Part shown: in pieces, positions 10,701 through 19,700 of the stretch
Numbering within the stretch: the stretch's first letter is position 1
How the letters are laid out: every line of letters begins with the position of its first letter
NCBI RefSeq assembly: GCF_000003605.2
Contig: NW_003131853.1
Location: 429,038-451,433 of the forward strand
Length of the DNA: 22,396 nucleotides
DNA from: Saccoglossus kowalevskii
Lineage: Eukaryota; Hemichordata; Enteropneusta; Harrimaniidae
Direction: 5' to 3'
Notes under the pieces: model-generated
Database searches by the model: none
What the model saw: the letters and a program-made list of their open reading frames with translations, nothing else
Told to the model about the DNA's origin: nothing
Made by a program: the position numbers and the translations under genes

Positions 10701-13700
10701 AAAATATTCACCAAAATTAGAGAATTGAAGATATCAACATGAAATGAACAAACCTAAGAGAGGTCTACCCAAGGTACATATACACCAAGTATCAAAGCAT
10801 TCAGGCTTGTAGTTTTCAAGAAGAAGTCGAAAAAGTAAAACATTGACACGGACGACGACGACGGACAATCACTCATATGATAAGCTCCGCTCGACAAAGT
10901 CGACAGCGGAGCTAAAAAGTGGCAATGGTCTTCAACAAAATATGATATTTTCATTATTGAGACCTTCATCCATCAACTGAGATGACTTTCATCAAGAATA
11001 AACATGGTCAGTTGAAATAGTATTTTATTCAAACAATGAACCACTTACATGATCTAGAAAAGCTGAAAGGAATTTATTCATGGTTTGAAAGGCTTGAAGA
11101 CTACGCTCCATATCAACACTGCCACGACCTCCTAAAACAAACGAAAAACAATGATATATAATGTATAAAAACAAAACAAAAACATATAGACATGGTAACC
11201 GCAAAGACCTCAATTGTGTGCTACGCAATATTACATATGATGTTGATTACCAGCAATATTGCAGTTCGAAGAACGTTAACACTTACCCGATCTTTGGCCT
11301 CGTTCTTGTGGAGCAGTCTGAGAACAAAATGAAAGAAGAGAAAATTAGAATTAGATGTAAAAAAAAAATTAAGATATCATATCATATACAAGTTTATTTT
11401 AAGCACTTACCAGGGGTTGCATTATTTTATCATACTGTTCTCGTAATTTAAGCTGTACTAGCATTTCAAATGTCTGCTGCTCTGAGTTAGGAAGTAAACC
11501 ACGTTGTCCAACTAAATTATCCTGATATAAAAAAGAAAACCAACAAATGATAATTACAAGTATTCATAATTACACAGAAGTGCACCAATAAAGAAAAATA
11601 CTGATAGTAGCAGATTCCCATGAATAATAGTGGTTCTTTTCTGTCAGGTCAGCTCCCATGAAGAGCATGAGGCTTCCACTGGGGTGTGCTGGCATCATGC
11701 AACATGTATGACACAGAAAAAGCAATGATATCACAATAGGCCACTTTCATGATTTTCTAAAGGTCACACATACTGGTACTGTTGTTGCTATAACAACATG
11801 CAAAATTGGGGCATTTAAATTTTTTTTACTATTTAAACAGAAAGTATTATGTTGTTAAGGTACTAATATTCAAGTAGCTAAACAAACAGTTTACTCTAAA
11901 AAATTGTGCTGAAATATTAATAAAATACCGTAAAATTCATTTTTGATTTTTATAATAATGAAAGTACAAGGATGTGTGACCTTTAAAGGTATGAAAGTGA
12001 TTTATTAACCACAATTCTAACTGACTAAGCAGTTCAGTAAATGTGTTTGAATTACAAGACCCCCCCCCCCTCAAGAAAACACGCTACAAGACCTCACCTC
12101 TTCTCTCTTGAGCTGTGCTTGCATTTCTTTCATATTCGTATCAGCTTTACCATGTGGTGATCTACCATGGATGTAAAACCCATAACATCTATTCAGATGG
12201 ATGAAGATGCTCACCTGGTGAATTCATGCAAATAACACAATTAATGACATGCAATGATTTCTGCAACTCAGTCTTCATAATAAGATTTAGAGCCTGTTAA
12301 ATGTACACATACCATATGACATATATTTAATCTGTTGTGGTCATAATTGTTATTACCTTCATTTGTTATAAATAGTAAAAATCAAGATAAAAACAAATAT
12401 GCATTAAACTAGATTTATTTCAGTGATACAAAAGGAGAGACAGCACACAATGTACGGTAACAACTATCGGGTAATTGCAAAATGATATACATACATTCCC
12501 CATGGAACACAAATCTACAAAGTTCTTCAGATAATCTTCAACAAATCTCTCATATATAAACGTGAAAAACACCCACTGAAAGAGAATTACATATTGATGA
12601 CAATAAACTGAATTTTAAAACACAAGTGTCTATTTTGGGTGATTGCAAACAATTTCATTCATAGATTGTCCAAATGATTTCAGATTTGGAAAAAAAAAGA
12701 GGTCTGGATCCAGACAAAACAATGGTATGACCTTAAAAATGACACATCGGGTTGTTTTGTTCACATACTAACCTGACAAAGTGCAATAGTTAAATACACA
12801 ATGGAAGACACAGCAAATCTAAGAATACGGCTATCATCACCAGTGTAATATTCTTCATCAGTATTGACATAAGCACGAGGATTAGTTGAAGCTAAGTCTT
12901 CAAAGCCAATAACCTGTAGTTTAGCATAGTAAAAGGATTGTATGTTTTTATATATCAAAAACTGACATTACAACATTGTCTAAGCGCTAAGCCATCCACT
13001 GCTTAAAAATAATTTGAGGTCAATGGTGCTAATGCAACTGAATACAATACATGTCAACCATACTTGATAGTTATGTTGTATTAGCTTGTAAGGAAATAAT
13101 CCTCAAAACAGTAGCCTAGAAATCTGACATATAAGAAAATTTGAAACAACTGAGAATGTTTTATATTGCATTTGACTCCCACTTTAACACTGTTGCTTGC
13201 ACATTAAAATACTGCCATGTGATAGTTAAGCATATTATGACTAATACAGGACACATGTCACTAGCAATACTTACATCTAGAAATAATATAACCATGAACA
13301 ACTGGAAAATAACATTGATTTTCCTAGTGGTCTGAAAAAAATAAACATTAAATAATTAGACTAATGTAATGCATTCTACTGATGATATATATGTATCAGG
13401 ACTTGACATTAAATTTTAAACTCAACTGTCTGAAATGTATGTTACCTATATATTTACTAAAGTTTGTTAACGCAAGTGAGCTACTATTCAGCAGTCTGAA
13501 TGGCTATTTTACTTGTCCTCTATATTATCACATCATATCAGATCATATTATAGATACTACAAAATATATATAGATTAAAATTACCTGTATCTCATTAAAT
13601 TCATTGGCGACAAAAAACATTCTCCAAGCACTGACAGGTGCTATTTGACCTTTATTCTCCGCACCAGGTTCATTGGATTGGACAATACGACCTTTAGGTC

Positions 13701-16700
13701 TCTCCCAATCAATAAAGAAGATATCAACCAAGCACTGACTGCCAATCAGATGAACCAAATCAAAGAACTGAAAACAAAATAATAAGAACTGAGGCTGACA
13801 ACAAGTAAAGGCATTCATGGGTCTGACAATAGAGAAGGGGAAGAAAAAAGAGAAAAGAAGGGAGAGTGGTGAAAAGAGGTGGAAGAGAGAAGGACGAGAA
13901 ATGAGGGATAGCGGTGAAGAAGATGAATAAGCAGCCTCTCGGCTGAGATAGCTCCGCTGCTAGCAATGCACATTTCAATTAAAGAACTGAAGACATCATT
14001 AGAAAATGAACAATATGTATAGTATCAAAGCAATCGGCTGAGATAGCTCCGAGATAGCTTTCTACCAAAAATGACAAAAATATTCACCAAAATTAGAGAA
14101 TTGAAGATATCATCACGAAATGAACAAATCTGAGAAAGGTCTACATGTAGTATCTATATATGTAATATCAAAGCAATTGAACTTTTGGTTTTTAACAAGC
14201 AGCCTGTTGGCTGAGATAGCTCCGCTGTTAGCAATGCACATGGCAATTAAAGAACAGAAGATATCATTAGTAAATGAACAAATCTGAGAGAGGTCCACAT
14301 GTAGTACCTATATGTATAATATATCAAAGTAATTGGACTTGCGGTTTTCAACAAGAAGTCGTAAATATCACTTTTTACCAAAAATTACTAAAATATTCAT
14401 CAAAATTAGAGAATTAAAGATATCATCATGAAATGAACAAATCTGAGAGAGGTCCACATGTAGTACCTATATATGTAGTATCAAAGCAATTGGACTTGCG
14501 GTTTTTAACAAGAAATCAAAAATATCACTTTTTACCAAAAATGACAAAAATATTCACCAAAATTAGAGAATTGAAGATATCATCACAAAATGAACAAATC
14601 TGAGAAAGGTCTACATGTAGTATCCATATATGTAATATCAAAGCAATTGAATTATTGGTTTTTAACAAGAAATCGAAAATATCACTTTTTACCAAAAATG
14701 ACAAAAATATTCACCAAAATTAGAGAATTAAAGATAGAAGAGAGGTCTACCCAAGGTACATATACACCAAGTATCAAAGCATTCAGGCTTGTAGTTTTCA
14801 AGAAGAAGTCGAAAAAGTAAAACATTGACACCGACGACGACGGACGGTGACGACGGACAATCACTCATATGATAAGCTCCGCTCGACAAAGTCGACAGCG
14901 GAGCTAAAAAAGGTAGTAGAAGGAGAAAAGAGAGAGCAAGAGGGAGAAGGGAAACGAGGGTGAAAGCAGAGAAGGAGGAGGAAGAGAGAGAAGAGGAAGA
15001 GGTAGGGGAAAGTAGGGTGAAAGAAGAGAGGAGAAAGAAGTAAAACTGGATACAAAGCTTACCTTCAATACATATGCAACTGATATGTAAGCTATGAAAC
15101 TACTCTCCTCATCAGAATTTGGCAAGACTAAATAAACGCCAGACTGCTCCTATAAAAGAACATACCGTAATATTAGTTAGTTTCTATTGCAAACAATTTA
15201 AACATGTGAGGACAGTAACTGTTTTAATCAGCAACCTGCTGTATCCAGACAATGGTTGCTTTATTAGTAGATTTATTTTAGTAAAATATGATGCAACTAA
15301 CCCTGAAGAAAATGAGCCAGTAAAGACCACATCCAAACATCACAATAAAGAAGACATCAGCCAAGGTACCGCATAAGAAAAAGAAATACTTGAACATACT
15401 CTGTAGAAGACAAGACATAACAAAACAGTTATAGGAAATTCATTGAGAAATAATTAATGTATAGCGTGACCATTGTGCTTACATGCTTAACCAGTGGGTT
15501 TACTAAACTCACAATTATCCCTGCGAAAATATGTTGCCTTTAGTTATTGGTTTTAACTCTTTTGAGACCATTATATTTTCTATCTAGAAATCTGTACACA
15601 CATTTTGTATTTAGTTTTCTCTTTGCATATTAATCAGTGTATTGATTTATGTATCACAAATTGCTACTGATGACATGTGGATTTCAATGTTTTACTGAGC
15701 TGTGAAAAAAGACAATGACAGTGTATTTATGGTAGTACCAATATATTAAAGATTAGAATGAATGCATGTGACAAGGGATGAGCGGGCTTGCCATTTCATT
15801 AGTATTAATAGAATTAACTTACAATGATATCAATAGTAATCATGCCAGCTCGTCTCCTCCATGCATTTGTCCTAACAGCTGCCCATATTACAGCTAATAC
15901 ACTTAATACACCCATAGCGATGGAAACATCTTCATTATAGGAAGATAAGTCCATGCTGTATTCCACTTCAAACGATACCTGTTAAAAGTAAGTAACATAA
16001 AATAAAGTTTACTTGCCATTACTGATGTCTTTTGTAATTGTTTGAAGCCTATGTTGACAATATAAATGAACAACTTCTTGCTCATTACACTAATATTTGT
16101 ATACAAGGATGTTTATTTTGGTCTCCATACAAGATCCAATGTTGGGGAGACATACATTCGGAGGAGGAGATGACACTTGCTAAACACTATATCCTATAAG
16201 CTGATGTACTTCTTAATTTGAACCCAAAGATAAAAGAATAATGGTGTCCACAGATTCTGTTATTTAATATACATTTGTATGTGTAACAACACAATGTAGA
16301 TCATGTGTTGACTGTGCATGAATTTTGAGTCGGAAATGCTGATGCTGTTTGGCAAAAATGTAAACAATGATGTCACAGTGTGACAAAAAATAAAAACAAT
16401 AAACACACATAAAACACATCCACACTCAAAATTATAATGTTCTATATACCATATTTACTCTATTAAAAGCACATGCACTTATGTGAATTCCAGAGTTGTT
16501 TCTACAGTTAAAATATGTGTTATTGTAATGATTCACTGTACAGCAAATGTGATTTTTAGTTTACATGCACTTCTATTGGCAATGCACTTTTAACAGAACA
16601 AATTCGGTATGACATTAGCAGATGATTATACTTGGCAGAGATCTTAACATTGAGACAGCTCTTGTGTAGTCTAAATTGTCTTTCAGATTTAAATAACTGT

Positions 16701-19700
16701 GATACTGAATATTTTTTGTCGAAATATAACCACATAAAGATGTTCCAATCGTATCCAAATTATTATTTTATACACGATTGCATGGACAAAATAACCCTAC
16801 ACAAAGCTAGTGTCAAATAAAATCACACATAAAAACTAAGGGTCGAATAGTCGCCATTTCATTGAAATCGGTCAAGTGATTGAGGCCGTGGAAAATTATG
16901 ACACATGATACACACCATCATGGGAAATGACACATAAATTATCATTCATGAGAGACCTTTTGACAAAGGCTAAAGCTTTCAAGATGACAACCTATTTGAC
17001 ATATCACCCAGTTCACTTGACAAAACTTGATTCCAATAGACGTCGCCCTCTGGAAACCTTGACGCAACCCTGCGGCCATCCTTTTTTTCCTTGCAAGTGA
17101 TTTAATGTACAACTTCAGGATATAGCGTACCAGTATATGCAATACTTTCAGTGTTCATATTTTGGCAATGGCTGTTACAAATTGGCACTAATGACACAGG
17201 AAGTGTTTTATTAAAAATAAAAAAAAAATAAAAAATTGAAGAAGAAAGATCGATAGTTACAGCTCTTGTCACTTTACCATATATTGTAATATAACATCTC
17301 TTACTGTACCAGAGTTTTTTAAGAATATGGTACAATTATCCTAATCCCTTCTCTTGATATCAGCCCGCCCCTTATTTTCCCCAATTTCCTGGTGAAGTGC
17401 AGTAGAGATAAATAATGATAGTCATTTTATAGTGATGAATTCAACGTGTGGTACTTACACCTTGTAATGCATTTGATTCATACGAGTTTTCTCTGTTGAT
17501 TTCAGTGTACCTGATTCTCAACAGCGGGGTATAGATTTTCCCATTCTGACCTTGAATTTCAATTCTAAAATAAGGATGAAATGGTGAGAATCATGCAATT
17601 TATGTTACCAAAATTACTATGTACAGCAATGCAACTAAACTAAGTGTGTTATCAACTGTGGTAGATTATCATGTAATGCCTTGCGAATGGCAATGCATTA
17701 AAGTGTGAGAACTAAACAACAGCGTAAAAAAAAAAGCTTTTTGAAATACTTACTCGAATTTAAATAGACTAGCGTAGCGTACAACTTCAGCCAACGTATC
17801 TGCAGTAATCTTACCACTCAGATTATCAACCATGAAAAATCTGCGAGTCAATACCCATGTACTGGTGTCATCCCCTAGACAGAGCAAAATAAGACAATAT
17901 TGCATGAAGATTTGTGTTAGTACTCGGTAGCATGGTAATGTGTTTTAATAACCATAGACAGCCAATCATGTGTGTTTTTAGACCTACACTCCTTCCAGCC
18001 GACAGAGCATCCATTACCGGGTACCATTATGAATATGACAGAAATATCAATTATAGAAATAATACAATAATGGGTTTGTTCTTCAACTACTTAGTCAGTT
18101 ATGGAGATGGATGTTGTGAGGCATAGCATATCTTACCTGAATTAACCCTTGAATCTCCATCTTTATAATTCTCCAATAATAATGGTATGGCGTGCAAGTA
18201 TTTGACACCATTTTCCTCAAATTCGATGTCTGATGTGTGGTTAAAGATGTACACATAGCAAAATATCAAAATTCTCTCCTTTGCCAGCAATTGTGAAAGT
18301 CAAGTTCACATTTAGCACATTAGAACTGCACATTAAAACTGAATTTGTGTAATCACTGATGTTTATTCACAGATTATGCATCATAATCATTAGAACACGT
18401 TAATCTCAAATCAGTCCATGTGGTCACTAAAAGATGCTTAGGTTGATATAATTTACTGAGTGTTGTATAAATATACCGATGTTATATTGATCTAGGTAAT
18501 GTAGATAAATACAGTAAATCAACTAAAATGACCAATCAACACAATTCCATTAAACCAACAAGTACATGTACCCAAGATTAACTTCCCACAAGCATTAGAA
18601 ATAGAGTACATCTGTGTTTTCTTAAATCAATGATGGTCACCAAACCACATGACCAATCATAGTGAATTTTGAAGAGTTTTTTTGACACTTTAATGTCAAA
18701 TCAATTGAGCAAGTTGTTTTCAAGGAATTGATTTTTAAACATTTATAAACCATTTTTCATTCTGTTCATCGATCTCTTAAGCAAGCTCACAAAATCAAAA
18801 CAAAAAAAGAAGATAATAACAAAGAGTTGCTTAAAGGATACACATGTCATACATGTAGTTTTCATACTGTGGCCAATCCCAGAACTGCTGTGCAGGGATA
18901 CTACACTAAAAATAAAAAAATGTAAAAATCTTATTAAAAAGTTTTCACAAGAGTACCGTTTGATAATTTCAACAAGTTGTAAAATAGAAACTAGAAAACT
19001 ACAAGCACTACTTACAGATAATGAGTAGGTGGTCCCAAACAAGAAGGCTGCATCTAAATTAGTTTTAGTATCTGGGCATAACTGAAAACAATAAATGGAA
19101 ATATTTACATTGATTTTCATGTATTCTAACATAGTTAACTGCAACTCATATAAGTAATATAACAGAAAACGAAATTGAAGTGAATTGTCATCATTTCTCT
19201 ATGTATGACTTTTATTTGATAATAGTAAATGGTAACTTTCATAATCACACAGACATAACAGAAAAACAATACCTGAAGAGTGCTACCAGTGATATCTTCA
19301 TAACCAACAAAATCACCATTGATAGTGTATTTACCAACTACAAATTTAAGATAGGTATTCTGTAAAGAAAACAAATAAATGTACCACAAGAAATAACATC
19401 AATGTTGCAAAATATAATTATAGGGTACATTTATTTTATCCTAATGTGATACCAGATGAAAGAAAGCAAATCAAATCTATTCCATCATATCAGACACCTA
19501 TATACTGTGTTATCAGATAGCCAAATTCACACTGAATGGTTTAGAAATCATTCCTGGTTATAGCACTTACAATAAGTTAAAATGTCAACTCAAAAGTTTG
19601 AGTCAAAACTTGTAAAACAAAGTAGATTATATATTCTCCTTGGTTTGAGAACTAATAAATTTTAACTAAAAGTTTATATACATTAGAACACACAAGAAAT

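Larger units (their letters stand above)
9319..11048 (-). other. TMEM67 intron R-S
   Basis: GTAAGT...CTTACAG, 1,730 nt. About 1 kb of it (9905-10918) is a pearl/HINE-like element; the rest is unremarkable AT-rich DNA. Confidence 0.8.
13768..15062 (-). other. TMEM67 intron J-K
   Basis: GTAAGC...TTTTCAG, 1,295 nt. It consists almost entirely of a compound pearl/HINE-like element (13929-14910) flanked on both sides by GA-rich DNA. Without the element the intron would be about 310 nt. Confidence 0.8.

Noticed and set aside
10754-10969. Minus-strand open frame whose peptide (with SVSMFYFFDFFLKTTSLNAL) recurs at 14682-14864
   Set aside because: The shared peptide arises only because both frames lie in the right end of the same non-coding element; no start context or domain supports a gene.
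14861-15125. Ser/Leu/Phe/Pro-rich minus-strand open frames
   Set aside because: They are translations of the polypurine tract running into exon J in other frames; low complexity, no gene evidence.
18743-19144. 133-codon minus-strand open frame
   Set aside because: It contains exon C in frame but then runs through intron C-D and reads exon D in the wrong frame; the spliced model explains the conserved residues better.
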